Assembly (NCBI GenBank): GCA_964017065.1
Contig: OZ024786.1
Coordinates: 3,635,781-3,699,780 of the forward strand
Direction of reading: 5' to 3'
Source of the DNA: Haliclona indistincta
Taxonomy: Eukaryota > Porifera > Demospongiae > Haplosclerida > Chalinidae
Length of the DNA stretch: 64,000 nt
Below the pieces are notes generated by a model. It saw only the letters and a list, made by a program, of their open reading frames with translations, did not search any database and was not told where the DNA came from. Positions 31,701-43,370 of the stretch are shown here, one piece after another; position 1 is the first letter of the stretch; every line of letters starts with the position of its first letter. A program made the translations under genes and the position numbers.

Positions 31701-34700
31701 AGGCTTTTGTCCATCACGTCCCAAAAGTGTGAACAATCACATGTCGTTTATCACTTTTCTTCGAGCTGCAGAGTACAGCAGAGTGTTTTAACAACATTGG
31801 ATTGTTGCATGGTTATCTAGAGAGTCTCTAAATTAATCCTATCATAAAAAGGGTAAATGATAATAATAAACTACTAAAATAGGTCACGACAAGGTACCCT
31901 AACGTCTCCTGGGCTGATGTCGCTCGAGCACTAGAGAAATGTGATGAAATGCAACCGCTGATCAAATCCGTCAGTTTCATCTCTTCGCCATCCACATACT
32001 CTTCCTTGATCAGTATTTCTGCTGGCTCCTGATGCGTGTCTCATACTTCCTGCAAGTATCACAGTAGAGCAGTGAAACTAGGCTTTTGTCCATCACGTCT
32101 CAAAATTGTGAACAATACATGTCGTTATCACTTTTCTTCGAGCTGCAGAGTACAGCAGAGTACTTCTATATTTAACATTGGATTGTTGCATGGTTATCTA
32201 GAGAGTCTCTAAATTAATGCTATCACAAAAAGGGTAAATGATAATAATAAACTACTAAAAATTTAATAGGTGACGACAAGGTACCCTAGCGTCTCCTGGG
32301 CCGATGTCACTCGAGCACTAGAGAAATGTGATGAAATGCAACCACTGATCAAATCCGTCAGTTTTATCTCCCGCCATCCATATACTCTTCCTTGATCAGT
32401 ATTTCTGCTGGCTCTTGATGCATGTCTCAAACCTCCTCCAAGTGTTACAGTAGAGCAGTGAAACTAGGCTTTTGCCTCTCACTACTCAAAAGTGTGAACA
32501 ATCACATGTCGTTTATCAGTTTTCTTTGAGCTGCTCGGGAGAGAGACGAGCTTGAACTGCTGTTAACACGCTTGTGATTACCGGCCATTTTGACTGCTAG
32601 TGCACCACTCATTTTCCATACAAGCTCATAAGAACGACCGACAGCCGACCATTATATTGACTACAGCCAAGGTGGCAGCTTTCTCTTGATTTTATATCGC
32701 TGTCTTACTGTGTTTTGAACCCTGAATCACCTACATCAGCGTGGTGAAATTGTTCTCGGAAATAGTGGAATCTTTGCTGAGGATCCAAACGAGCGTTACC
32801 ATTGATCATCAAGTAGCCAGGGTCTGTCTCCAACCATCATGCTATAATTTCCCTTTCAGTGCTATAATCTTTTCCCTCTATATGCGTTATGCTTTGCTGC
32901 CTTTCTCTCTGCTGCTCTCTCAGCTTTCTCCAGCCGTTTTTCGTCGTCGCTGTCTTCTGCCAGCTCATCCGCTGTGTATTCGGCAACTACCGCCCATCCC
33001 AGTTCAGATCAATCTGCTATTTTTATGAGCTTTTGTCTCTTGGCGATCCCGCAATGACTTCTTGCGTCTTCTTCATGCTGGTGTAGTTGTAGGTCCTGTT
33101 GCTCTCAGCCTTGTTTCAGCTTCGAGTAGAGCTTCGTCGATTTTCTCATTCAAGCGAAATTGTTCCTGGTGGCTTTTCTTCTTGAAGGAGTAATGCTCCT
33201 GTCGTACTTGTCGCCGAAGTGGCGGCCTTCTCCTGGTTCTCGATCAACTCTTCCTTGAACTTTGCTAACTTGAGATCGAGTTGCGTCTTAGATGTTTGGA
33301 TCACATCCATCAGCTTGTTGAAGTTGTCAGATGTGATAGGGTCCTTACCTGAAAGATCGTGGCTTGTTTCTGCCGAACCGTTCGTCATCATCTTTGGTTT
33401 ATAACAGTAGGAATAACACAGCTGAAGAATTAGGCAGTAGCAGTCACTTCTTAGCACAACTGCACAGGCCTAGAGTGAATAACTCTTACCACGTGGGTCC
33501 ATAAATACTCCCTACACTGGCACGTGACCAGTCATGCAGTGTCCGGGAGCATATTTTCTATCTAATTCCTTCGTCAAACGAGAGAAAATTTATTTCCTGT
33601 GCTATAATTTTTTCTCTCTATGTGCATGATGGAAATTATATAACAGACTATACCTCTGTTACTCCATATGACTAATTCATATTACCCTATATGACAAGTG
33701 TTTGTATTGACTTTTTGTTATAATGCAACATGAATTATGTGTATAGTAAATATAGTTCTGTTCTTACTACAGTGATACTAGGAGACACGTGTGACAGCAG
33801 TGGTATAGCTTCTATTTCACTGTGTGCTGATGTCCTGGTGCACGAGGCTACCAATGAGAACTCACATCACGCAAAGTGTGTTGAAAATGGTCACTCTACA
33901 CCAGGTACGTAATGGCTGGTTGTTGTGTATTGAGTGATGTAAACATGATTTTTGAGTACAAAAATTTTCCCAGATAGTAATTCGCTCCTCATTTACGGTA
34001 AACTGTTGTTATATCGCAATGCATTTATTTAGATTTTATTGTTGTCTGTACAATTTTAGGATAGGCAACCTAAGTTGGCTCTATCATCTATGAGTAGATT
34101 AACCTCTATTATAGCTTGTCATCAGTTCATGAAACCCTTCATTGTGTATTACTTCATTTGCTGCTTTATGACGCCTGTACTCTTTAAACTGCTTCTGTGA
34201 CTGGATAACGTATTATACCGTATTTCTTCTAAAGATTCGGCACCTCCTATTTTCGGCACCTTGTTGCACCTTGTAATGGCTGATTGTTGTGTACTAAGTG
34301 ATGTAAACGTGACAAAGCACCTCCTATTTTTTGGCAGCTTGTCGCTAAAATGTGTACTAAACCTCCAAATTTCGGCAAGCGCTTTGGTTCTTCATCATAG
34401 TATGCCAATGGGAAAAGTCCTGTACTCCATGGAAAAGAACTATAGACGTGTTCTCGTTCAAAACACGTGCACGTTGCCACACCTCCAATTATTCGTCGCT
34501 TCTGGAACTGTTACTTCTAAATATTGGGCAAGCAAATTTGAAATTATTTATTTTGAGCCGAATTTTTAGAATAAATACTGTATTACAAGACCAAAAGCGC
34601 ATGAACAGAAGGAGCGTGCAACTGTCGACCGTTCGTAAGTGCCAAATGGAGTATAATTAAATTCACAGCAGTGAGCTTAGAATTTCTATAGGGTGGGTGT

Positions 34701-37700
34701 AAAACGCGGAACGTGGAATGGAACGCCAAACGGCAAAAAAACCTGAAGGACACTTTATTTGACTTGAATCATAGCCTAGAGGTCACTTCTATATCTATAG
34801 GTAGAGTTGCCTAACGTAGTTTGATCTGTGTTCTGCAGTGTAGCCCTCAATGACTAGCTGTAGGTCACGTGCCACTCGCTCAGGCTCATCGTGTGCAGAC
34901 TATTGAATCAAGTTCACAGGAATCACTAGCTCTCTTTGTGACGGAGAGAAACTCAACCCTTAGCCTAGGTCACCATATCGATGCATAACATGACTTATAA
35001 TCGTTGTTTGTATCCAGGCAGCATGTACGAAGGGGGTGTGGCTATGGGTGTGCAGTTACAGCCAGGCTGTTGTTAGAACGTTAACTTAGTTTCAGAGTAA
35101 ATATCAGTGTGCGCCGCTCTCCACTCTTTGCGTGCAGCAGTACGCAAGCTGAACAAGTCAAAGCAAGTGTCCTTTTTCTTTTCAAGTCAGTTTTCTTTAC
35201 TCTGACGTTCCATTCCATATTCCATTCCACGTTCCGTGTTTTACACCCACCCATTTCCATATTTGGAAGTTACTGTGATTCGTTATTAATTTTATTGTGT
35301 CACGTATGTTCTGTGCACGTGATCAACAAGTTACTTTGATCGATCGTAACGGCAGAAAATGCTACGTACTCACAAACAAAGTAAGATGCCGAGAACAGCG
35401 CCGAGTTACTTTGAGTGGGATGCAGTTGCTATGGTATTAATTGGTCTGTTGTCTTGGAGACACAATTGTGCATCTAGGTGACAAAATGCATTTGTCACAC
35501 ACTGGTTGAGAGAGAGAAAGCGCCGAGAACAGCGTGCAACTCGTGATCACTCGCTGCAATGGTGCAGTTCAGTGCAGTGCAACTGAGCCATCCCAGTACA
35601 CACTTTGAACGTGGTATAGAGCACTTGGAGCTTGCATTTCAGCAAGAAAATGCTGAATATAAATAATTATTTATGTTGCCAAATTTGGAGTTTCTGCGCA
35701 TTTTGTGTATTCTAAGCATTATTGTTTACCTTTGGTATGTGTTTGAATATGTCATGTCTATGAGTCGTGTTGATAATATTATGTGTGATGTGAATCATGT
35801 TCCCTCTGCAGCAATGGCAGGGCAATTTGCCAGCCTAGTCAACTGCCGTAATCTGATACTCACTCACTTCAGCCAGCGATACAAGCAGTCTGGCTCTGAA
35901 CTACAGGTATGGAGTAAACTGTGTAGGATCATTTCCATGCACCAGACTGCAAAGGGCTCAATGTACACTATTAACTGACACACCTGTACTATGGTATTTT
36001 AACCCATCTACGTCTCAACCAGTGTGTGACAAATGCATTTTGTCACCTAGATGCACAATCATGTCTCCAGGACAACAGACTTTTGTGATACCAATCAATG
36101 GCATAGCAACTGCATCCCACTCATGCCCACATCTATATGTGTTACGTGTTAGTCACAGTATTGTAGGAAGCTAGTGTCTGGTCCCAAAGCATACCACTAT
36201 AAAGAGATTTATGGAACTGTTCTTACCTAAAGTGTGGTGCAATAGTGCTAAATTATTTGAAGCATCATAGCATTTTTATAAGCAGTTGTGTGTGAAATAA
36301 TACTCGTTACTTCCTCACTCTATTTAGAGATTCCTGAACTATGATTTTTTGTGTACAAGTTAAGCAGTTGACGTACACGGTGACTTTGTCAAAACTAGCC
36401 TTGATTTGATCGCTGTCTGAGCAGTCTGTCCAGTTACTGCCTGTGGTACTCTAGATTACAGGCACACTCGTGTAGAGCTCTATGGTATCTTATCACTTTC
36501 CATAGATGTTGGTGTATGGTATCACTTCCTATTTTATTTTTTTAAGGTGGTATATTTAAGTCAGACCAACCACAGCCGTGTTTGTTCATGTATACCACCA
36601 ACCTCACCTCAGCCGCCTAACATGTTAGTAACCACAACACACAGGTTTACTTGAGTGAAGCCTTTTGTGGTGCCAGCATGCCTTATAGTTCATCTGGATA
36701 TAGGAATCAGAGGGCAAGGTTTATATTTTGATATTACATAATAATTGTACTAGTGTGTGAAATGCAGTGAGAGTGCAGACAATTAGAGTGTTGACTCTAG
36801 ACATGTAGCCAATGGTCCATAGTGACTGTAGCTCATGTTAGTTGCAGTGTTTGACAAAAGCACTTTCCTGTTTCCAAAGTTCATAACATAGAGTATCCTA
36901 ATACTCAATAGTGCAGTATTCTCCACAAGCTACATCATTAGTTAGGCGATGAATCTCATTGAGGTCAACATGTAAGTAGGCATTGATAGCTAATTGCTAC
37001 AGTTATGCAATCAGTCTGGACCTCAAATGATATTCATTGCCCAACTGATGACATAGCTCATGGACTATGCCTTTACATTGCACTATTGAGCTTTGATACT
37101 CTAGGTTATGAACTCTTGCTGCTTCTTGTGAGCTTTTTCAAAAGTGTTGTGACCCTGTTTCTATCGGTCATTTCTATGATCTCGTGAGGGGTTCACTAGC
37201 CTCTATCATAACCTCTTGGGAGTGATGTGTGCTCTTAAAGAGGCATTTGTATGATTAGAGCAATTAGTAGTTTCCTTTCGAAGTATTACCCAGTGTATAC
37301 CATAGCCCACAACATAAGTCATCACATTGGACCCTAATACTAACATTATACCTTTTTTGCATTTTGACAGTCCCACAATATAATTTTTATATTTTGTTCA
37401 TGGGCATATGCGTTGTGCAGTACTAATACGCGTAGTTTTCTCTTCCTGAACCGATCATGTGATGTTCGATCAAAAGGAGATATTTTTGAATTTTAATCTA
37501 GCTTCGATTTCACCAGGCTAAGATGTGATATGATATACCACAGTGATGTTATGACCTAGAACATCAGTCTGATTGTATTTTAGTCATTGTTGTGTGATGG
37601 TGCCTTTGAAGTAGGTGCTGCCGTCTGTTGCAATACTGTAATGAACAAAGAATTTTTCAATTCGTACTTGAGACTATACTATTAGTGTAAAAATTAATTA

Positions 37701-39650
37701 AAACGGAATCCAAAACTGAGAATCTACAAAAAATGTGCGGTTATGGTAATTTGTCTCGTTCTGTCAGGAAACTCCCAGTCAGTGTTGTGTATAGCTACAG
37801 ATATTGGTTTGTTGTGCTAACTATGGCTTGTGACATGATCTAAGTCTACGTTGAACATTATAATGATTACTCACTGCAAGGCCTTTAGCTCCGATAATAT
37901 TTTTTAGAGAATTTAAAAGCCAAAGTTGAGAAAAGTAGCACAAGGAAAATCTAAATTTTCCTAGAAATTCACACTAACATGTAGTGCCTTCTGTCTACTA
38001 AATGTTGACACACCTCGACGCCTTATTTTATTTTCTCCATCAAAATAATGAACATCCGTTGCGCTTTCTGTGACTGCACTTTCTGGAGAAAGCGCAGCGC
38101 TTTCTAGAGATTCCTAAAAAGCGCTGTGCTTTCTCGAGAAAGCGCAAATTCTTAGAAAGCACGGAACATATACATGCATCTGCAGCTGTTGCTGTGTTTG
38201 TGGAATGGTGGATAGTTTACTGTGTTTGTGGAATGGTAGATAGTTCTGTTTGTGGATATTTGTGTATGTTTTCATAACTTAGTTTTATGAGCATCAGCAC
38301 CTTGGTGCTTTCATAGCCTAGTACAACACCTGTTGAACTATTAAAGCTTTGTGCGATCGTTTGTAAATAACGGTTTCAAAAAATTTTGAAATCCTCCATT
38401 TCTCCATTGAGAGAAGTGTGCAAAAATGGCATCGCGATTCGGAACAACGAAACTACGTGTGAGCGCTTATAAACAGCCATGATAGGTTAGCTAAGGTACT
38501 GTTATCTTAGTCTAGCATGCTATGACACTCTCCCGCAAAACTATAAAGGGGGTGGGTCCGATGCGGGAGAGGGTCTAGCCAAACTCACAAGATAATTGGT
38601 CGAATTTCAGTTCATTACTCACGGTAATTATCTTTTTTCATTTTGCGGGAGTAGCGCGCTAGACTACTGAATCACCGTCAAACTAAGGAATCCTGTTGCT
38701 CGTCGCCTACTGCCACGGCGTTTTCTTGGTCCTCTCAATGCTCGCCATACATTTTCCCACTTTAGTTTACTGGAAAATATTAATTTTGTACAGTGAAACC
38801 TGTCTAAAGCGACCACCTATGGGCCGACTGGCTGCAATAGACAGGTGGACTCTGTAGGCAGTTACCTGTGAAGAGCGACCACTACCGAATGTGACCTCAT
38901 TAGACAGGATTTATGCATTTATAATGTGCAATCAATTCAACAAATGTAGCTTACAGAAAACTCTTCACAGCTAAAATAAATTACAATGAATTGACGATAT
39001 TCAGGCTGGTTTCGATAATTATTAAGTCAGCATACATTAGTGAAAAAGTCCTCCAGTACAGTTTGTTATACAGAAATACTTCTTAGCTTAGTAATGTCGA
39101 GTCAACAGCAACTGATCGTAACTGTTCGCGCCAGTCAGCATCAGCATGGATGCAGTAATCAGTAACCACGCCTAATTGCCACGCCTACAGTGTAGTTTTG
39201 TACACTGCGTGCTGGTACGTGCGGTCGTTGTCCACATTAGGCAGGTGGTCGCTGTAGACATGTTGGCCCTAGGTGCTTTTCTATAGTTGTTGGTCGGAGA
39301 ATTTTGTCAAGGACGCTGGAGAGAGGTGGTCGCTCTATGCAAGTGGTCGCTAAGACAGGTTTCACTGTACAGTCAATTTATTGTCTGTGTCAAATTATTT
39401 TTAGCAATGTGATCAAAATAAATTTCAAACCCCAGACCATTTGCACATGTATAAATGGTCTGTGGTTTCATGAACTGTCAAGGGACCCTATGCTCCGAAA
39501 TCCGCTATTGTAAATTATTATGTTCTATTTTTGCAGCCTGGTGAGGAGAGTGTTGATAAACTGGTGGAGGAAGCTCATGAGGTATTCACTGGATCAGTCT
39601 ATGCTGCTGATGACTTGTGGACTTTTAGCATTCCACTTCACCAGACATAG
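25785..39650 (+). CDS. ELAC1: Short-form tRNase Z (ELAC1 orthologue)
   Basis: Zinc endonuclease that processes tRNA 3' ends. Exons: 25785-25869, 26132-26250, 26905-27105, 27759-27856, 28324-28419, 29058-29157, 29379-29427, 33773-33904, 35812-35906, 39537-39650; GT-AG, all in phase, 1089 bp, 362 aa (human ELAC1 363). Motifs: [16 protein letters not shown] at the N-terminus, FDCGEG at 36-41, the metallo-beta-lactamase HLHGDH at 63-68, then [32 protein letters not shown] and LTHFSQRYK, all in family order. The start is ATGACAATGG at 25785, giving the human length; an in-frame ATG at 25659 would add 42 residues and could be an upstream or alternative start. The exon 3 donor (GTTCGT) is non-optimal. 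Intron 7 (4.3 kb) and intron 9 (3.6 kb) hold repeats. Confidence 0.93.
30407..31158 (-). pseudogene. Secreted Cys-rich protein gene with internal deletion
   Basis: This lies antisense in ELAC1 intron 7. The N-terminal part (from 31158) has a signal peptide after [17 protein letters not shown], then [20 protein letters not shown] and [14 protein letters not shown]. The C-terminal part resumes near 30765 with [52 protein letters not shown] and a tail ending LHLIELYVS with a stop at 30407. In the sponge/cnidarian family as I recall it, about 110 residues (GYYW, VYCDM, GGWTRV blocks) join these parts; here about 80 bp of AT-rich tandem CATAAGCATATATACTCG sequence replaces them, with an in-frame stop. 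No intron fits the junction in phase, so I call it a deleted copy. Confidence 0.65.
31180..31665 (-). other. Open frame of unknown function
   Basis: An open frame of about 160 codons (from [17 protein letters not shown]) with a plausible middle ([20 protein letters not shown]) and an acidic stretch near [14 protein letters not shown], then low-complexity text. Its first part overlaps the first unit of the tandem repeat at 31641-32545. I see no known domain. It may be a piece of the same degenerate element as the gag-like relic at 32878-33457. Confidence 0.25.
31641..32545. repeat. About 380-bp tandem repeat, 2.4 copies
   Basis: TGCTGGCTCCTGATGC begins units at 31641 and 32020, and a diverged TGCTGGCTCTTGATGC begins the third at 32406. 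The first two units are near-identical over about 380 bp (both contain GGTACCCTA.CGTCTCCTGGG); the third is partial. It lies within ELAC1 intron 7. Confidence 0.9.
32878..33457 (-). mobile_element. Degenerate gag-like ORF of a retroelement
   Basis: The minus strand encodes [60 protein letters not shown] and, in other frames, [11 protein letters not shown](stop)[11 protein letters not shown] followed by an acidic-basic coiled coil ([20 protein letters not shown]). I recall this series of motifs from gag-like proteins of mobile elements in sponges and cnidarians. At least two frameshifts and one in-frame stop break it. No pol region is seen next to it. The element class is uncertain. Confidence 0.55.
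34691..35252. mobile_element. MITE-like element with 34-bp inverted ends
   Basis: GGGTGGGTGTAAAACGCGGA at the left and the complement at the right (ending 35252) enclose about 500 bp without coding sequence. A target duplication is not clear. It lies in ELAC1 intron 8. Confidence 0.75.
35413..36122. repeat. Inverted repeat pair flanking ELAC1 exon 9
   Basis: About 97 bp at 35413-35509 and about 109 bp at 36014-36122 are inverted copies (shared text GTGACAAATGCATTTTGTCA-like and CAACCAGTGTGTGAC). They lie in the introns on each side of exon 9 (35812-35906). No smaller terminal repeats suggest a transposon boundary. Confidence 0.8.
38080..38165. repeat. Cluster of AGAAAGCGC palindromes
   Basis: Overlapping inverted copies of GCGCTTTCT and AGAAAGCGC within 90 bp (CTGGAGAAAGCGCAGCGCTT and TTTCTCGAGAAAGCGC), inside ELAC1 intron 9. 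Confidence 0.6.
38791..39367. mobile_element. Tc1/mariner-type MITE, TA duplication intact
   Basis: Ends CAGTGAAACCTGTCTAAAGC and complement, 577 bp, flanked by TA at 38789-38790 and 39368-39369. It has no coding capacity. It ends about 170 bp before the last ELAC1 exon. Confidence 0.88.
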
Positions 39651-39947
39651 CAACACCAGTAGAATTGTTCACTGTATGTGTTTGTCTTTCATGATTGATG
39701 TTTCCAATTGTCTATTGACTGCTGATGTGATCACATCCATTGGGACATTTAGAGGCAACGACAGTTGACGTTACAAATAGTGTTGATGACAGTGCAGCAG
39801 GTACTGAGGAAAGATAGTAGGATATTAGCAGCTTTTTATGTATCAGTACTGTGCGGCATGCATGCCCTGGATTCGATCCCATAATCGAGCTGCACGCGCT
39901 ATTGCAACACAATGCACACGTGCCCGATTACCTGTGCTTAACTCGAC

Positions 39948-39954
39948 TATAAAA
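39948..39954 (+). promoter_or_regulatory. TATA box of carbonic anhydrase copy 1
   Basis: TATAAAA in CGACTATAAAATCATAG lies about 100 bp upstream of the start codon; the same box is conserved in the second copy at 47887. Confidence 0.7.
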
Positions 39955-40049
39955 TCATAGTGTCTGCGCATAGATTTATTTACAGCGAGTGGATAGCGCC
40001 AGCAGCTGTGTATCGTACAGTAGTTGATCAGGAATACCCGATTGTCAAA

Positions 40050-40928
40050 ATGCAAGCTGTATTCGTAATTCTTGTGCTTCTCTGTGCAGCTTCTTGCTGC
40101 TATGCAGCCGGTGCGACGTTCGACTACAACAATCAGACTGCTTGGCCCAGCTTGCCAGGCTCTGTTTGTGGTCTCAACAGGCAATCTCCCATCGACATTA
40201 TCTCGGGCGACGCTTCGACTACAGGTGCAAATCTGATCAATCTTCAACTCGAGGGCTGGAACATGCCTGTTAACGGAATGTTGCAGAACACTGGAAGAAC
40301 GCTCAAGTTCACTCCGCTGGCGGGTGGCAGAACTGAGATGACCAATCACATCGGCGGCTATACTCTGGCGCAGTTTCACTTGCACTGGGGAAACAGAACA
40401 GGAGAAGGTTCGGAGCATCTACTAAACGGAAGACGATACGAAGCGGAGATCCACTTCGTGCATGCTAGGACAAGACCGCCGCCGTCCACTGGAACCGAGG
40501 GAGATGCGTTCTCCGTTGTAGGAGTTTTCCTGCACGCGGAACAGATCCCCGTTGCAAACACCGTCTGGGAGAAGTTCATGAACGCACCAGTAGGCCAGGA
40601 CATGAACGTATCGGGAATAACGTACGACGACTTCCTCCCCACTGACAGAAGTTATTTTTTCTACGAGGGATCCCTCACAACTCCACCTTGCAGTGAAGTA
40701 GTGCAGTGGTTTGTAATGCAAAACTCTATTCCGATTCCAGAGCAGGTTCTTACTCGACTACGAGCTCTACCTGCTGATGCAAATCAAACCAGTGTGCAGG
40801 CAAGAAATTACCGAGAACCACAGGCATTGAATGGTCGTCAAGTGTATCGCTTCAATTCAGCCAATACCCTGCCTGTCATCAGCATGTCCCTTCTTTTGAT
40901 TATCACAATAGCCATTCTTTTCATTTGA
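40050..40928 (+). CDS. Extracellular GPI-type alpha-carbonic anhydrase, copy 1
   Basis: Intronless, 292 aa; catalyses CO2 hydration at the cell surface or outside the cell. The ATG at 40050 opens a signal peptide (MQAVFVILVLLCAASCCYA). Alpha-CA landmarks in order: SVCG with Cys40, NRQSPIDI at 43-50, zinc ligands His110 and His112 in QFHLHWG and His135 in EIHFVH, SEH at 121-123, and GSLTTPPCSEVVQW with Thr210, Thr211 and Cys214; Cys40-Cys214 is the expected disulfide. The C-terminus is a hydrophobic tail (LPVISMSLLLIITIAILFI) with small residues before it, as in a GPI signal. Arg83 stands where the proton-shuttle His64 of human CA II aligns (NTGRTLKF). In sponges this family is linked to skeleton formation and pH control. 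A near-identical paralogue is at 47991. Confidence 0.93.
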   Translation: MQAVFVILVLLCAASCCYAAGATFDYNNQTAWPSLPGSVCGLNRQSPIDIISGDASTTGANLINLQLEGWNMPVNGMLQNTGRTLKFTPLAGGRTEMTNHIGGYTLAQFHLHWGNRTGEGSEHLLNGRRYEAEIHFVHARTRPPPSTGTEGDAFSVVGVFLHAEQIPVANTVWEKFMNAPVGQDMNVSGITYDDFLPTDRSYFFYEGSLTTPPCSEVVQWFVMQNSIPIPEQVLTRLRALPADANQTSVQARNYREPQALNGRQVYRFNSANTLPVISMSLLLIITIAILFI

Positions 40929-41394
40929 TTTTGGCATGTATGTTAAACTGTTCCTGCATGTATGTTAGCAAATATACCCATGCTACTTGAAGTTGATGCA
41001 TTCTTGTTTTGTTTGCAATTGTACCTTGTGTGAAAAATATCCAAGACATGTTTCTATTTATGAGTCAATAATCACCTAACAATTAGTGCTAGTTGCACCT
41101 TATAATGTGCACAACATTTTAGAGGTTCGTGTAGTATAATAGCTTTTAGACACTAGATAATAATTATTGCATGACGAACAGGTACACGCACGATGGTTGT
41201 GATAAATTTATCTGCATGCTAGCTACATACTTGCATACACTAAAGCGTGTTTGTCTCTTTTGTTGATTCTTACAAAGGTTATCAATCGTCCATACCATTT
41301 TCAAATTGTGTGTTGATATTACTGTTTTTTTATTCAAAATTCGGTGAAATCAACGAAGTATGAAAAATGCATGTTAGCTAGGATACAGCAGTTT

Positions 41395-41640
41395 TATTTC
41401 TAGGAGGGCTATATCCTGGTGGACCTAGCTGTTGACGTGCTCTATTAAGAGCCTCTTTCAACTGGTCATCTTGTAGAGACCACATCCATTAGTGATTTGA
41501 GGAGAGTATATCTCGGGAGAGAATGTGTTGGCTCTATCGCAAGCCAGCTGCAGCAAGCAAAAACAGACCAAGCGCTAACTAGCTTAGCACTCATTATTCT
41601 TAAGCTTCATATTGTCGTGTGTGCTAACTTTCATAGTTGA
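41395..41640 (-). pseudogene. 5' remnant of the secreted Cys-rich family (copy A)
   Basis: The minus strand matches the N-terminal part of the gene at 31158: CTAGCTTAGC upstream text, GCAGCTGGCTTGCGATAGAG and CTCTACAAGATGACCAGTTG. It carries small deletions and ends abruptly near 41400 where the later coding region should continue. It lies about 470 bp after carbonic anhydrase copy 1. Confidence 0.7.
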
Positions 41641-42679
41641 TTGCATTGATTGCTAATAGCTAGATTGTGTTATACAGTTATAGTCAAATTTATTCAGTCT
41701 AGATCCTGTGTAAACATATGAAGTACATGTGTCATGCATGTGTCATGAAGTACATGTGTCATGCATGTGTCATGAAGTACATTGTGTCATGTTATAATAT
41801 GGAAGCTATATGTTTGCATAGTGCCAGTTACCAATGCAGTTTGTGTTCTATTGTGAATACATTGCACAGTTACAAGCCAAATACAGCTATGAGTTAGCTT
41901 ACTCGGAAACAGTACTTATGTGAATTGTGATCAAATTGTACTGGTAGTGCTGGTAATATGTTTCATAACCACGGTGACCACTATATCACTCAGGCGATAT
42001 TGCTTGATGAGAAGTGTACCGTCATGGAAACTAGCTAGCTAGATATCGGAGCTATGCTAGGTCATTGTATTGAAGAAATGCTGCTGCAAGCTAGCAATGA
42101 GCTAGGTAGCTGCAAGGCCGATATCAGAAAGAGATGGAGCGTCACCTTGCAGTCACTAATGTATCAAGTCACTGGTATTTATTCACACAATGGCCGGAGC
42201 ATCATCCGCAAAGACTTAATAGCATTTTTACGCATTATTGCTCCACCCTATAAAGTACGCTCTACGGTTTACACTTTATCCTTGCAAAAAGTAATAAAAC
42301 CACTGTCCTAACTGCATGTGAGTAGGAGTCAATCACCAGACAATTACCAAGATGAGTGCTCGTTGCACCTATAATGTGCTACACTAAGAGGTGTTATAGC
42401 AGCTAATCATACAGTTGTTAGACTTTTTGATAAAGTCATATCTGCATGGTACAATGTAAACTTTCAAGTTACGTATTTACATACGCTAAAACGCTTGTTC
42501 CTCATTTTAGCATACTGAGACTTACAATTTAACTCATGCTGCTAGTAATTGTATGCTGATACTCTTGTTTTGCTTAGCTACAGAACTTCTAAACAATAAA
42601 TTCAGTGAATTTTTTTTTAATTCAAACTTCAGTGAAATGAATCAAGTATGAAAAAAATGCATGTTTTGTTTACTTAGGA
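41641..42679. other. Duplicated non-coding block, copy A
   Basis: Sequence from GTGCCAGTTACCAATGCAG (41821) through the GTCACTGGTATTTATTCACA segment (about 42170) to about 42660 is repeated at 54899-55700, and a short part again at 43780-43875. An open frame at 42054-42311 is not conserved in the second copy and is not called a gene. Direct 18-bp repeats of GAAGTACATGTGTCATGC lie at 41730-41790. Confidence 0.7.
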
Positions 42680-42963
42680 CAAGTAATAAAAACATTTTAA
42701 CCAAAATGCAAGAGATTTAGGGTTCGTACATTTATCGACAAAGTATGGAAACAAGATTTTGAAATGAAAAGGATTGTAACAATAGCACTTGCAATGCTAC
42801 CTCCCTATTAAATTAACCACAACTATCGAAAGCAGTTAATTTAGGGAGGTAGCATTGCAAGTGTTACAATCCTTTTCATTTCAAAATCTTGTTTCCATTC
42901 TTTTTCGATAAATGTACGAACCCTAAATCTCTTGCATTTTGGTTAAAATGTTTTTATTACTTG
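42680..42963. mobile_element. Near-perfect fold-back palindrome
   Basis: Arms of about 130-140 bp (42680-42821 and about 42838-42963) are nearly perfect complements around a loop of under 20 nt. Arm ends are CAAGTAATAAAAACATTTTA and its complement; the centre contains CTCCCTATTAAATTAACC. A snap-back MITE or a replication-derived palindrome is likely. Confidence 0.85.
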
Positions 42964-43370
42964 TTTCTTTTCTTTTTTATTAATGACTTTTAGTTGCAAA
43001 ATTGATATGCTAAGTAATACAGTGTAAAGAGAACCGTATGAGTAGGCTGCACTCGATCGACTCTGCACTGCATGCATGCAACACGCACCATGCAACACGC
43101 ACCATGCAACATTAGCTAAGCTTAAGCTTACAAGCCTGAACAGACACGGAATGGAGTCTGTTATGGACCAAAAATCGCTGTTTTCCTGAAAATACTCGCT
43201 TCTGCCAGTGTTTTAGGCTTAAATAGATATCAAGTGCACTGCTCACAACGACTAGTGTAGTTTCTGTGTAGTTTTTGTCTTGAATAGCTCACTAGCCACG
43301 GCGCTAGACTCGATGAAGAATAAGAAAGAAAGAAGATGAATGAAACGGGTGACCACGTGAACTCTGGTTT

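Noticed and set aside
40376..40721. Open frames antisense to the carbonic anhydrase genes (also 48015-48704)
   Set aside because: Shadow frames with no independent support; both copies share them only because the genes are duplicates.
42054..42311. 85-codon open frame in the duplicated block
   Set aside because: The second copy near 55100 has frame-breaking indels and stops, so coding is not conserved.
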